Shown here one piece after another: positions 35,608 to 43,808 of a stretch of 64,000 bases of DNA. Every line of letters begins with the position of its first letter. Position 1 is the first letter of the stretch. The translations under genes and the position numbers were made by a program. Source of the stretch: Persicitalea sp038235275 (GTDB taxonomy: Bacteria; Bacteroidota; Bacteroidia; Cytophagales; Spirosomataceae); assembly GCA_038235275.1 (NCBI GenBank), contig JBBSUC010000013.1, forward strand, positions 48,506-112,505, read 5' to 3'. Below the pieces are notes generated by a model. It searched no databases. It saw only the letters and a list, made by a program, of their open reading frames with translations, and was not told the origin of the DNA.

Positions 35608-38600
35608 TTAGAAAGTAAGATTGACGCCGAAGCTAAGCGTTTTCATATTGGGATAAACCCCACCGTTTCCGCTCAGGAATTCCGGGTCACCATTTCCGAA
35701 CTTACTGAGCGAATTGAAGATCATGAAGGCATTGTCGCCCGAAACAAAAACCCGGAAGGATGCCAGCCTTACTCTTGAAAGCAGGGCTTTGGGCAGCGTG
35801 TAGCCCAACTGGACGTTTTTCATCCGCATCCACGTGGCCGTGTGGTAATAGAAATCGCTGTCGGAATTACCCAGACCCGTTGGCGCGATTATCGGCAGTT
35901 CCGAGTTCACGTTTTCCTTCGAGTAGCTGTTGAGCGCCACGTATTCCAATCCATTGCCGTTGGCGCCGGAATTAAACGAAGTACTCAGGCGCATCTTCGC
36001 CCCGCTTTGTCCCTGAAGCAACATCGACAGGTCAAAATTCTTGTAATCTAACCCGACACTTAAGCCGTATTGCGTACTTGGGAAAACAGAATAGACGCCC
36101 GCCTCGGTATTGTTCGTCGTATTGAACATGTAACGGTCATTGCTGTTAATTTTTCCGTCTTTGTTCAGATCGGCGAAAATCAAACCACCCAACATGGCAC
36201 CAGGATAATTCACCCCGTTATCCAGATCCTGCTGGGTTCGGTAGATACCGATGGACTTGTACACCAACCGGGATCCGAGCGGCTGTCCTTCAAGTTTTTG
36301 GTAAGGCTCCGCCTGGGGCGTTTCGTCGAAATAGACAATCTCGTTTTTGTTGTACGAAATGTTCCCGTTGATACGCATGGTAAGCGCGGAAAAGTTCTGC
36401 CGGTATCCGGCCTGAAATTCAATCCCCCGGCTATTCATTTTACCGATGTTTTCGTCCGGTAGGATCAACCCGGTATAACTGGGAATGGAGGCTTGTCTTC
36501 TGCCGAGGATGTTGGAGGTTTTGTTCGTGAAAAGATCCAGTTCGAAGTTCAAACGGTTATTCAAGAATCCTGCTTCCAAACCAAGATCGGTTTTTTCGCT
36601 TACTTCCCAGGTGATGTTTGGGTTAGGCGTCGAATTCACGGCGATACCCCGGGCATCTACGCCATTCACCACCCAACCGGGCGCATATCCGTAGGCCGCA
36701 ATGTATTGGAACGGGTTGACCCGGTCGTTGCCCAGTCGTCCCCAGGAAGCTCTCACTTTCAAATTACTGATCAGGTTTTTTGGAATAAAGGCTTCGTTGC
36801 TGATTAGCCAGCCCGCCGAAACCTGGGGAAAAAATCCAAAACGCGTTTCTTTCGGAAAGATCGGCGAACCGTCGTATCGCGCGCTGAACCCAAAAAGGTA
36901 TTTCTCCTTAAAATCATAACTCAGGCGGCCGAAAAAGTTCTGCCGGGCCGATTCCGTGGCCCGGCCATCCGTGTTCCAGTTCGACCGATTCGGACTGCCG
37001 GCAAAAAGCTGGTCGATCAGCGGAGAATCATAGCCAAGGCGCTGCGCCCAAAAATTGTTATCATCATAGCTCATTTGCTCGTAAGCGACAAAAGCACTGA
37101 CTTTGTGATTTAGGGCGAACGTGTTGTTATAAATCAGTTTTATGTTGCCCGTCGTACGCAGACTTTGCCGAAAATCTTCCCGCAAACCGATATCCTCCAC
37201 GGATCTGGACTGTTTTTCTACGATTGAGCCATCAACACCCCGCTCGTAATACTTCCAGATGTAATTGAATTGTTTATCATAACCGAAGGTTTTGACCACG
37301 GACAACCATCCATCCAGGGCCAATCCCGGCACAAAAGGCATGTTGTACTTGAACCGCAGGGTTCCGTTGAGCACATCGTCCTTTCTTCTTTGGTAACCGG
37401 GACTGAGCAGACGGGCGGCCGGGTTCAAGTGAGCCCATCCCTCGCCCGGATAATGGTAATCACCTCCGATATAAGCCTCCTGCAACGGGCTGGTACTCGC
37501 CAGTGCGCCCACACCCCCGCCAGCTCCGCCCTGGGGAGTTCCCGTCGCTTTTTCGCGGATCGACAGGTCGAATCCGACTTCCAGATCTTTCGTCACGGTC
37601 ACATCCACATTACTTCGCACGTTGTATTGATTCAGCTTCGACTTAGTATCACCACGCAGAATGCCTCCCTGCGACGTAGTACCAAGCGAAACGAAATACC
37701 GAACCTTATCGGAACCACCCCGCATCGTGAGTGAGTACCTTGCTTGCTTTACCGGTGGTCCGATCAAAGCATCATACCAGTTTTCGGCTCTCCTTGTTCC
37801 TGTTTTAAAAGCATCTACCAAAGCCGCCGGAAAATCCGGTGGTGTTCCCTCGAGCGCTCTCCGGTCGTTGAGCACTTTCATGTATTGAAATGCGTCGGCC
37901 GAGTTGACTTTCATGGTCGGAGTTTGCCACGACTGCGTCGTAGAAAAATCAAAAGTTGGTTTACCTGACGTACCTCTTTTGGTCGTGACCAGGATTACAC
38001 CACCCGCCGACTGCGCCCCATAAATGGCGGCCGAGGCGTCTTTCAACACCGAAATAGTTTCAATATCATTGGGGTCCAGACGGTTCAGTCCGTCGGGGTC
38101 GGCGTTGGCCACGCCATCGATTACAATCAGGGCTGAGGTATTACGATACGTGCTTGCCCCCCTCACCAGGATTTGTGCGTCATCAAAACCCGGAGCCGCA
38201 CTTCTTTGCGTAACGTAAACTCCCGCCAACCGGCCCGCCAGCGAATTGGACAGCGACGCCGAACTGGATTTTTTTACCTCTGCCCCCGTGGTCTGCACAA
38301 CCGCGTTGGTCAGTTCCGACCGCTTCTGGGTGCCATATCCCACCACGACCACATCGTTAAGTTCCTGAGAGGACACGTCCAATCTGACATCGACCGTTGA
38401 GCCTGAGCCCACCGTGACTTCCTTTGTTACGTACCCAATGAAAGAAAAGACAAGGACGCTGTTCTCGTCTTTTACATTGATCGAGTACTTACCGTCCTTA
38501 TCCGACACGATACCATTATTAGTGCCTTTTTCCAACACGTTCACCCCCGGTATCCCTGTGTTACTTTCATCCGTAACAGTTCCGGTAACAGCCCGTTCTG

Positions 38601-38763
38601 CGGCAGGGTGAGCCGCATGTGCACGATGAGCCGCAACGCCAAGTACGCCGCCCGGCGGGTTGCTGTTTGCCCGCACCGTCGGGGTCAGAAGCCCCACCAG
38701 CGCAACCCCCAAAAAGCTGCATAACATCCTTTTTCCACTGTTTGCAAATAGTTTTGGTTTCAT
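35608..38763 (-). CDS. susC: SusC/RagA-family TonB-dependent outer-membrane transporter
   Basis: 1051 residues with a signal sequence (about 32 residues), a CarboxypepD-regulatory-like domain at about 58-120 (AVTGTVTDESNTGIPGVNV ... FSFIGYVTKEVTV), the SusC plug with the signature VVVGYGTQKRSELTNAV, DGVANADPDGLNRL-type region and YGAQSAGGVILVTTKRG, then a 22-strand barrel ending MKTLSFGVNLTF. It imports oligosaccharides with energy from TonB. It is the first gene of the nine-gene operon, with a canonical promoter at 38951-38982 and a leader of about 180 nt. No TonB box-linked anti-sigma (STN) domain is present, so ECF-sigma control through SusC is unlikely. Confidence 0.96.
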   Translation of the reverse strand: MKPKLFANSGKRMLCSFLGVALVGLLTPTVRANSNPPGGVLGVAAHRAHAAHPAAERAVTGTVTDESNTGIPGVNVLEKGTNNGIVSDKDGKYSINVKDENSVLVFSFIGYVTKEVTVGSGSTVDVRLDVSSQELNDVVVVGYGTQKRSELTNAVVQTTGAEVKKSSSASLSNSLAGRLAGVYVTQRSAAPGFDDAQILVRGASTYRNTSALIVIDGVANADPDGLNRLDPNDIETISVLKDASAAIYGAQSAGGVILVTTKRGTSGKPTFDFSTTQSWQTPTMKVNSADAFQYMKVLNDRRALEGTPPDFPAALVDAFKTGTRRAENWYDALIGPPVKQARYSLTMRGGSDKVRYFVSLGTTSQGGILRGDTKSKLNQYNVRSNVDVTVTKDLEVGFDLSIREKATGTPQGGAGGGVGALASTSPLQEAYIGGDYHYPGEGWAHLNPAARLLSPGYQRRKDDVLNGTLRFKYNMPFVPGLALDGWLSVVKTFGYDKQFNYIWKYYERGVDGSIVEKQSRSVEDIGLREDFRQSLRTTGNIKLIYNNTFALNHKVSAFVAYEQMSYDDNNFWAQRLGYDSPLIDQLFAGSPNRSNWNTDGRATESARQNFFGRLSYDFKEKYLFGFSARYDGSPIFPKETRFGFFPQVSAGWLISNEAFIPKNLISNLKVRASWGRLGNDRVNPFQYIAAYGYAPGWVVNGVDARGIAVNSTPNPNITWEVSEKTDLGLEAGFLNNRLNFELDLFTNKTSNILGRRQASIPSYTGLILPDENIGKMNSRGIEFQAGYRQNFSALTMRINGNISYNKNEIVYFDETPQAEPYQKLEGQPLGSRLVYKSIGIYRTQQDLDNGVNYPGAMLGGLIFADLNKDGKINSNDRYMFNTTNNTEAGVYSVFPSTQYGLSVGLDYKNFDLSMLLQGQSGAKMRLSTSFNSGANGNGLEYVALNSYSKENVNSELPIIAPTGLGNSDSDFYYHTATWMRMKNVQLGYTLPKALLSRVRLASFRVFVSGDNAFMIFNSLSKFGNGDPEFLSGNGGVYPNMKTLSFGVNLTF

Positions 38764-38943
38764 AAAAGCAATAGTTAGTTGTTAAATATTGTGATGTTAA
38801 CTGCTCGCTTGAAAGCGTTGTGGTCACGCTCTTTATTCCAAAATTGCACGCTTTTACCCACGGCCAACGGGTAATAGTGGCAAACCGATGATCTAAGCCT
38901 TGGCATAAGCACTTTTACTCACCAAATTTTAATATAATATTTC

Positions 38944-38959
38944 ATATGTACAAACATAT
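38944..38959. promoter_or_regulatory. Candidate operator ATATGT-N4-ACATAT at the susC promoter
   Basis: An inverted repeat ATATGT (38944-38949), 4-bp spacer, ACATAT (38954-38959). It overlaps the susC -7 element, as expected for a repressor site. The 10-mer CATATGTACA (38943-38952) recurs in inverted orientation at 41495-41504. Confidence 0.6.
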
Positions 38960-38982
38960 AGACATAATGTTGAAGTAACAAA
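38951..38982 (-). promoter_or_regulatory. Promoter of the susC operon
   Basis: On the minus strand, TTTG (38982-38979) and TATGTTTG (38958-38951) are 20 bp apart, a full match to the Bacteroidota consensus. The predicted start is near 38944. Confidence 0.75.
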
Positions 38983-39024
38983 TAATATTCAAAATAATAA
39001 TAATTAAAGAAATAGTGACATTAA

Positions 39025-39063
39025 TAAATGCTAGACTTTATGATTGATAAAGTCTAGCATTTA
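39025..39063. repeat. 17-bp perfect inverted repeat between gntR and the susC promoter
   Basis: Bases 39025-39041 and 39047-39063 are perfectly complementary around the 5-nt loop GATTG. No T tract follows on either strand. It could end transcription from the GntR gene, bind a protein, or be left from a mobile element. Confidence 0.6.
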
Positions 39064-39308
39064 GAATGTTGACCCGTTATAGTGTGGGCGGTAGTTTTAA
39101 CGATTCCCCTGTTAATCAGCTTCTAAGTCGACTTATCGCGTGCGTACTGGATGCCACACTGCACGGTCAACTGTGAATTGGTTGTGCCGACTACCTTGCG
39201 AAATAAGGTTGGGAGGGTTTTCTCCTCGGCTGTTTTAGGTGATTGGGGGCAACATGAAATAGGCAGTTAGCCAGCGTGATGGGGGACGACTATCCATAAA
39301 CGTAAGTG
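39064..39308. other. Intergenic stretch downstream of gntR, no gene recognised
   Basis: Both strands carry frequent stops and I recognise no protein motif or RNA. With 38764-39063 it forms a 545-bp non-coding region between susC and the GntR gene. Confidence 0.5.
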
Positions 39309-40040
39309 CTATTCCCTCACACTTTCGACGGTGTACACAAAGCTGTCGGCCCGGTAGTAACCAATATTGTATTCGAAGGGTCTTTCTCCCTGATCAAAAA
39401 CATATCGCTTTCTTAAAAATATGGGACTCCCTAACTCGACTTCCAATTTAGCCGCAATGAACTTATCCGCAGCGATTGCGCTAACCTCCTCCTTGGAGAG
39501 GGTGGCCACTACCAGATGGTCTTTTTCGAGAATGTCATACAACGGCCGTTTGAAGTCTTCTTCTCCCGTTAAACCCACCCTTGGGTGGAAATAGGAGATA
39601 AAGTATACGAATGGTCCTTCTCCTTTGCCTCGGAGGCGTTCTAATTTCAGGATTTTTTTGTCAATGCTGATTTCAAAAAAATTGGCAATCTTTTCATCCG
39701 GTGTAACCCAGGTAACGTGCAGTTCAAAATTTTTGACGGCGATACCTCGCGCGTTCATCTCTTGAGTAAAACTCAGCCAATTCTTAGATTTAGAACTAAT
39801 TACCGGCTCAGCAACCTTGGTGCCGACCCCCTTTTTCCGAATGAGCAGCCCTTCGTAGACCAACTTGTTCAATGCCTGCCGCAATGTCGATCTCGAGATA
39901 GCCAACTGCTTTGCCAACTCCACTTCATTCGGTAAGAATTTTCCATTCAAATGTGCCGGATCGGCGATCATGGTACGCAACAGATTTTCTGCCTGAATGT
40001 GCAAAGGGACCGGACTTTTATGATCGATACTATATTCCAT
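39309..40040 (-). CDS. GntR/HutC-family transcriptional regulator with UTRA domain
   Basis: 243 residues. The N-terminal winged helix is typical for GntR (PLHIQAENLLRTMI, LPNEVELAKQLAISRSTLRQAL, LVYEGLLIRKKGVGTKV). The C-terminal about 160 residues are a UTRA ligand-binding domain (ILKLERLRGKGEGPFVYFISYFHP ... GSPIFLRKRYVF ... FEYNIGYYRADSFVY). HutC-type regulators usually bind a phosphosugar or similar metabolite and leave a palindromic operator. It lies upstream of, and co-oriented with, the nine-gene locus, and the ATATGT/ACATAT sites at 38944 and 41492 are its best candidate targets. GC is lower than its neighbours. Confidence 0.9.
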   Translation of the reverse strand: MEYSIDHKSPVPLHIQAENLLRTMIADPAHLNGKFLPNEVELAKQLAISRSTLRQALNKLVYEGLLIRKKGVGTKVAEPVISSKSKNWLSFTQEMNARGIAVKNFELHVTWVTPDEKIANFFEISIDKKILKLERLRGKGEGPFVYFISYFHPRVGLTGEEDFKRPLYDILEKDHLVVATLSKEEVSAIAADKFIAAKLEVELGSPIFLRKRYVFDQGERPFEYNIGYYRADSFVYTVESVRE

Positions 40041-40065
40041 GAATATGAAAGCAGGAGGGCAAAAA

Positions 40066-40073
40066 CAAAAATA
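40066..40073 (-). promoter_or_regulatory. -7 element of the GntR gene
   Basis: TATTTTTG on the minus strand, 26 bp before the ATG at 40040. No good -33 element is seen. Confidence 0.45.
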
Positions 40074-40258
40074 GCAAATTTGGCAGGTTACGAAATCCTG
40101 TGCATTCGCAAAGTAAACGAATGCATGAGTTATTCCAGCACAAAACTTGCCGGCGCGTAGGCTCCTATAAAAATGCTAAAATTGTCGTTCGCCACAGTGA
40201 TTGTGCTTCCAATTACTTACATGCAGGAGAAATTACCGTAACTGAAGTGTATTAACCA

Positions 40259-41458
40259 CTACTTTTTAGCGTTCTGACTAAATTTGACCCGCACAAACCG
40301 CGGACGGTATAGGTTGGGTTTCTTTTGCACGACTTCGAAAAACTTGAACGAGTTCACATTATAGGAAATCAGCAATTCTCCCGGCTCCGACAAGGCCGGA
40401 TGGGCTTTGGCGTTATAGGTAAACAAGTCAGGGTCCCGAATGTCGGCCGAGGTTTTGTAAAGGACAATCCGTGGACCAAATGGGCCCACGGGCGTGGGCC
40501 CTACCTGCATACAAATTTCAGGAAAAATGCTGCTTAACTGGTAAACCAACACATATTTCCCCGGCGACAGCAAACTCACACTCATTTCATTAGACACAGA
40601 ATCGCTTAGTGCCGCCACCGACTTCACATCCCGGGACCAACCTTGGCCGTTCCAGAACTCCCATCGATCAAAAGAGGTAATCTGTTCAGGCTTCACCCTG
40701 GCCGAAACAAGTTTTTTGGTAATGCCTTTCGTCCCGTACACGTACACAAAGCCGTCAGGTTCTGTTTCTCCGGCCGCTTTACTGTTGTTGAAAACCGCCG
40801 ACCCAAAGGAGATTGTTTCTTCGCCCGTTTCGTAATGATTGTAGGGCAGTTCCAGTTGCTGATAGTCGGCGTAGGGGAAATGGCTTCCTGCGGGTATACG
40901 GAGTAATAAGTTGCCTGTTTCTTTAAATGGAAAAGGCGAGTTATCGTGGGTATTGGTGATTTTGTAAGCAAAAACGAACAGGTCCTTGCCCAGATCCGGG
41001 TTGACAAATCCGTCGCCCAGCCAAAAATAGGTGTCCTTATCAGGCTTATCCGCTTTGGGCGTGAAAACAGCGTGGTGGTCAGTCTTTTCGCCCGCAATTT
41101 TGAAATCGATACGCGTAGAATCCGGTATTTTACCTTTCAGCAACGCCACTGAATTGTTTACCAAAATCAAGCCCGGTTTAAGTTTGTTCCCCTCGATTTC
41201 CCCGACCATGGTGTCACTGAACAGGAAAAGCACACTGTCTCCTTTTTCAGAATCTTTACCCGAAAAGGGAATGGCGAATATACCATCGCCCCCAAGCCAA
41301 CCCGACTTTCTCACGAACAAGTCAGACCATTCCGGGGCAGGCGCGGCCGTAAATTCTCTTTCATCGACCTCTGGCATCGTTCCGGTCAGCTTGTCATCAG
41401 ATGATTGCGTACCGCACGAAAAATTGGCGATTACCAGAAATAGAATGCTGTATTTCAT
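40259..41458 (-). CDS. Exported beta-propeller-like lipoprotein (DUF4185/DUF5005 type)
   Basis: 399 residues from the ATG at 41458, giving a short lipoprotein signal (MKYSILFLVIANFSC). A longer frame to 41539 would cross the divergent control region and is rejected. Motifs such as SGWLGGDGIFAIPFSG, LFLFSDTMVG, FWLGDGFVNPD, NRWEFWNGQGW-type DRWEFWNGQGW and RDPDLFTYNAKAH match five-bladed-propeller proteins of the DUF4185/DUF5005 group, related in fold to GH43/GH32-like enzymes. No function is established. It is divergent from the Nramp-like operon and upstream of the GntR gene, so it is plausibly part of the same regulon. Confidence 0.75.
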   Translation of the reverse strand: MKYSILFLVIANFSCGTQSSDDKLTGTMPEVDEREFTAAPAPEWSDLFVRKSGWLGGDGIFAIPFSGKDSEKGDSVLFLFSDTMVGEIEGNKLKPGLILVNNSVALLKGKIPDSTRIDFKIAGEKTDHHAVFTPKADKPDKDTYFWLGDGFVNPDLGKDLFVFAYKITNTHDNSPFPFKETGNLLLRIPAGSHFPYADYQQLELPYNHYETGEETISFGSAVFNNSKAAGETEPDGFVYVYGTKGITKKLVSARVKPEQITSFDRWEFWNGQGWSRDVKSVAALSDSVSNEMSVSLLSPGKYVLVYQLSSIFPEICMQVGPTPVGPFGPRIVLYKTSADIRDPDLFTYNAKAHPALSEPGELLISYNVNSFKFFEVVQKKPNLYRPRFVRVKFSQNAKK

Positions 41459-41473
41459 CACAGTATCTAATTT

Positions 41474-41508
41474 TTTGTGAATATACATAGAATATGTACA
41501 TATGTTGG
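41474..41508 (+). promoter_or_regulatory. Candidate promoter of the Nramp-like operon
   Basis: TTTG at 41474-41477 and TATGTTGG at 41501-41508 (one mismatch to TAnnTTTG) with a 23-bp spacer. It overlaps the operator at 41492-41503. Confidence 0.4.
41492..41503. promoter_or_regulatory. Candidate operator ATATGTACATAT
   Basis: A perfect 12-bp palindrome made of the same half-sites (ATATGT/ACATAT) as at the susC promoter but without spacer. An additional ACATA lies at 41485-41489 and TATGT at 41501-41505. Confidence 0.6.
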
Positions 41509-41559
41509 TTGAAAATAAACTCGTATTTTTCCTGCCCATTACTCCTAAACGCCGAAGAA

Positions 41560-42771
41560 TTGATAAGAAAAAGCCCTATTGTACGGTGGCTGCAAACGCT
41601 GGGGCCAGGCCTGATCACGGCGGCTTTGGTATTTGGCCCAAGTAAACTGACCATCACCTCCAAACTCGGGGCGGAGTACGATTTTGCGTTGCTGTGGATT
41701 GTCCCCATCGCCGTACTTTTCATGATCGTTTTCACCACAATGGCGGGCCGCATCGGGCTGGCAACTGAGCAGTCGTTATTAAGTTCAATCAAAGAACGAT
41801 TTGGCAAAGCGCCGGCCAAGATGGTAGGAATCGGTGTTTTTCTGGTATGTATTTCGTTTCAGGCCGGAAACGCCGTGGGCGTAGGGATTGCTATTGGTGA
41901 AATGACCCATACCGCCGCGAATCCGTGGATCATTCTCTTCACCCTGGCGGGAATAAGCCTGCTTTTTTTTCGGAGTTTTTATAAAGTGCTGGAAAAAGCC
42001 ATGATTGCGCTGATCATCATCATGCTGCTTTCCTTTATCACGACGCTTTTGTTGGTAAAGCCGGAACTTGGCAATATCGCCACCGGATTGCAGCCCTCGC
42101 TGCCCGCTGGTTCTACGGGACTTGTGATTGCCTTCATGGCGTCCAGCGTTTCCATCGTGGGTGCTTTCTATCAGGCGTACCTGGTACAGGAGCGCCGCAA
42201 AATAAGCAGCCTATCCGAGCAGCGCGGCAACGACAGCATCACCGGGATCATAATCCTGGGAACCATGAGCGCCATTTTACTGATCTGCGCCGCCACGGTG
42301 CTGCATCCTCAACAGATCAAGCTGACCAGTGCTACCGATATGTCACGAGTGCTGGAACCACTATTTGGCCCCTACGCTTCATTTCTATTTCTGACAGGCT
42401 TGTTTGGGGCTGGTTTTTCTTCCATCATCGGCAACGCCACGGTGGGCGGCACTCTGCTGGGCGACGCCCTGGGATTTGGCAGGCAGCTCAGCGCCCGACC
42501 CGTGAAATACTTCATCGCTTTGGTGATGGTTTTCGGCGCGGTGATCGCCATTATTTTCGGGAAACTGCCCCTGCAATTGATCGTTTTCGCCCAAAGCGTG
42601 ACCATCTTCGTCGTCCCGTTCATTGGAATCAGTATGTACATGATCGCCAACGACCGTAAACTCATGGGCGATTTGACAAATACGGTCAGCGCTAAAATTT
42701 TGGGTGGCCTGGGGCTGGCGCTCATCATTGGGCTGGCGTTCGTCAATGTCAAAACGCTATTTTTCAATTAG
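41560..42771 (+). CDS. Nramp-like transporter lacking the metal-binding motifs
   Basis: 403 residues from a TTG at 41560; an ATG at 41494 would add 22 residues but sits inside the operator and promoter. There are about eleven hydrophobic helices and the Nramp frame is clear (TLGPGLITAALVFGP, ASKLGA-type SKLGAEYDFALLWI). However, helix 1 has GPSK where metal transporters have DPGN, and helix 6 has GAFYQAYLVQ where they have MPHN. Both metal sites are therefore lost, and manganese or iron transport is unlikely. It may carry magnesium-free organic solutes or another ion. It is first in an operon with an SDR-like protein (14 bp away) and an aldolase-like protein. Confidence 0.82.
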   Translation: MIRKSPIVRWLQTLGPGLITAALVFGPSKLTITSKLGAEYDFALLWIVPIAVLFMIVFTTMAGRIGLATEQSLLSSIKERFGKAPAKMVGIGVFLVCISFQAGNAVGVGIAIGEMTHTAANPWIILFTLAGISLLFFRSFYKVLEKAMIALIIIMLLSFITTLLLVKPELGNIATGLQPSLPAGSTGLVIAFMASSVSIVGAFYQAYLVQERRKISSLSEQRGNDSITGIIILGTMSAILLICAATVLHPQQIKLTSATDMSRVLEPLFGPYASFLFLTGLFGAGFSSIIGNATVGGTLLGDALGFGRQLSARPVKYFIALVMVFGAVIAIIFGKLPLQLIVFAQSVTIFVVPFIGISMYMIANDRKLMGDLTNTVSAKILGGLGLALIIGLAFVNVKTLFFN

Positions 42772-42785
42772 GTACTCCGTCCCAA

Positions 42786-43802
42786 ATGAACAATCTTCAA
42801 GAACGCTACGAAACCCTTTTACAACCCTCCCCGGAACTGATCGCCGATATTTCCCAAATCGAGGGTGATATCATGATTTTGGGAGCGGGCGGAAAAATGG
42901 GACCAGCCCTGGCCAAACTCGCCCGAGCGGCGGTTGAAAAGGTGGGGATTGAAAAACGGATTATCGCCGTCTCCCGCTTTTCGGAACCCGGCCTGTCCGA
43001 AGAACTGGAGGCACTGGGCATTGAAACTATTGCCGCCGATTTACTGGCAGAAGAGGAGTTGCAAGCCTTGCCGGAAGTGAAGAATATCCTTTGCTTGGCG
43101 GGTACCAAGTTTGGCACCACGGGCAATGAGCCGCACACCTGGGCCATGAACAGCTATTTACCGGGTCGGGTGGCCGATAAATTCAAAGATTCCAACATCG
43201 TGGCGTTTTCAACGGGCAACGTGTATCCGCTAACTCCGGCAACGATGGGCGGGGCTACGGAAGACCAGATACCGGAACCGCTGGGCGAGTACGCGCAGTC
43301 GTGTCTGGGCCGGGAGCGCATCTTTCAGTATTTTAATAAAATAAACCAAACGCCTGTCCTGATTTACCGCCTCAACTACGCCAACGATGTCACCTACGGG
43401 GTGCTACTGGAACTGGCGAAAAGCGTGATCGAACAAAAACCCATCGACCTGCGCATGGGCATGGTGAACGTGATCTGGCAGGGCGACGCCAACGAAATTG
43501 CGCTGCGCTGCCTGTTGCATACCGCGACGCCAGCCAAAATTCTCAACGTGACGGGGCCCGAGCAGCTTTCGGTACGCTGGATCGCCGAACAGTTCGGCAA
43601 GCTAGCGAAGAAAGCACCCGTTTTCGTAAACGACGAGCGGCCTACCGCCCTGCTGAGCAATGCCACCGAATGCGTTAATTTGTTCGGCTATCCCCGCACC
43701 GGTCCCCAACAAATGATTCGCCTGATCTACGACTGGATTACCCAGGGCGGCAAGACGATCGACAAGGCTACGCATTTTCAGGAACGAACCGGAAAATTTT
43801 AA
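42786..43802 (+). CDS. NAD-dependent epimerase/dehydratase-like protein (extended SDR)
   Basis: 338 residues. The Rossmann motif is GAGGKMG at about residues 38-44 (IMILGAGGKMGPALAKLA). The active-site region reads FSTGNVYP and then GEYAQSCLGRE: Ser and Tyr are in place but the YxxxK lysine is a Cys. The C-terminal part (IWQGDANEIALRCLLH, ILNVTGPEQLSVRWIAEQFG) is typical of sugar-nucleotide or sugar epimerases. The protein may have altered catalysis or act on an unusual substrate. It sits between the transporter and the aldolase in a tight operon; spacing to the next gene is 6 bp. Confidence 0.85.
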   Translation: MNNLQERYETLLQPSPELIADISQIEGDIMILGAGGKMGPALAKLARAAVEKVGIEKRIIAVSRFSEPGLSEELEALGIETIAADLLAEEELQALPEVKNILCLAGTKFGTTGNEPHTWAMNSYLPGRVADKFKDSNIVAFSTGNVYPLTPATMGGATEDQIPEPLGEYAQSCLGRERIFQYFNKINQTPVLIYRLNYANDVTYGVLLELAKSVIEQKPIDLRMGMVNVIWQGDANEIALRCLLHTATPAKILNVTGPEQLSVRWIAEQFGKLAKKAPVFVNDERPTALLSNATECVNLFGYPRTGPQQMIRLIYDWITQGGKTIDKATHFQERTGKF

Positions 43803-43808
43803 CTAGTG

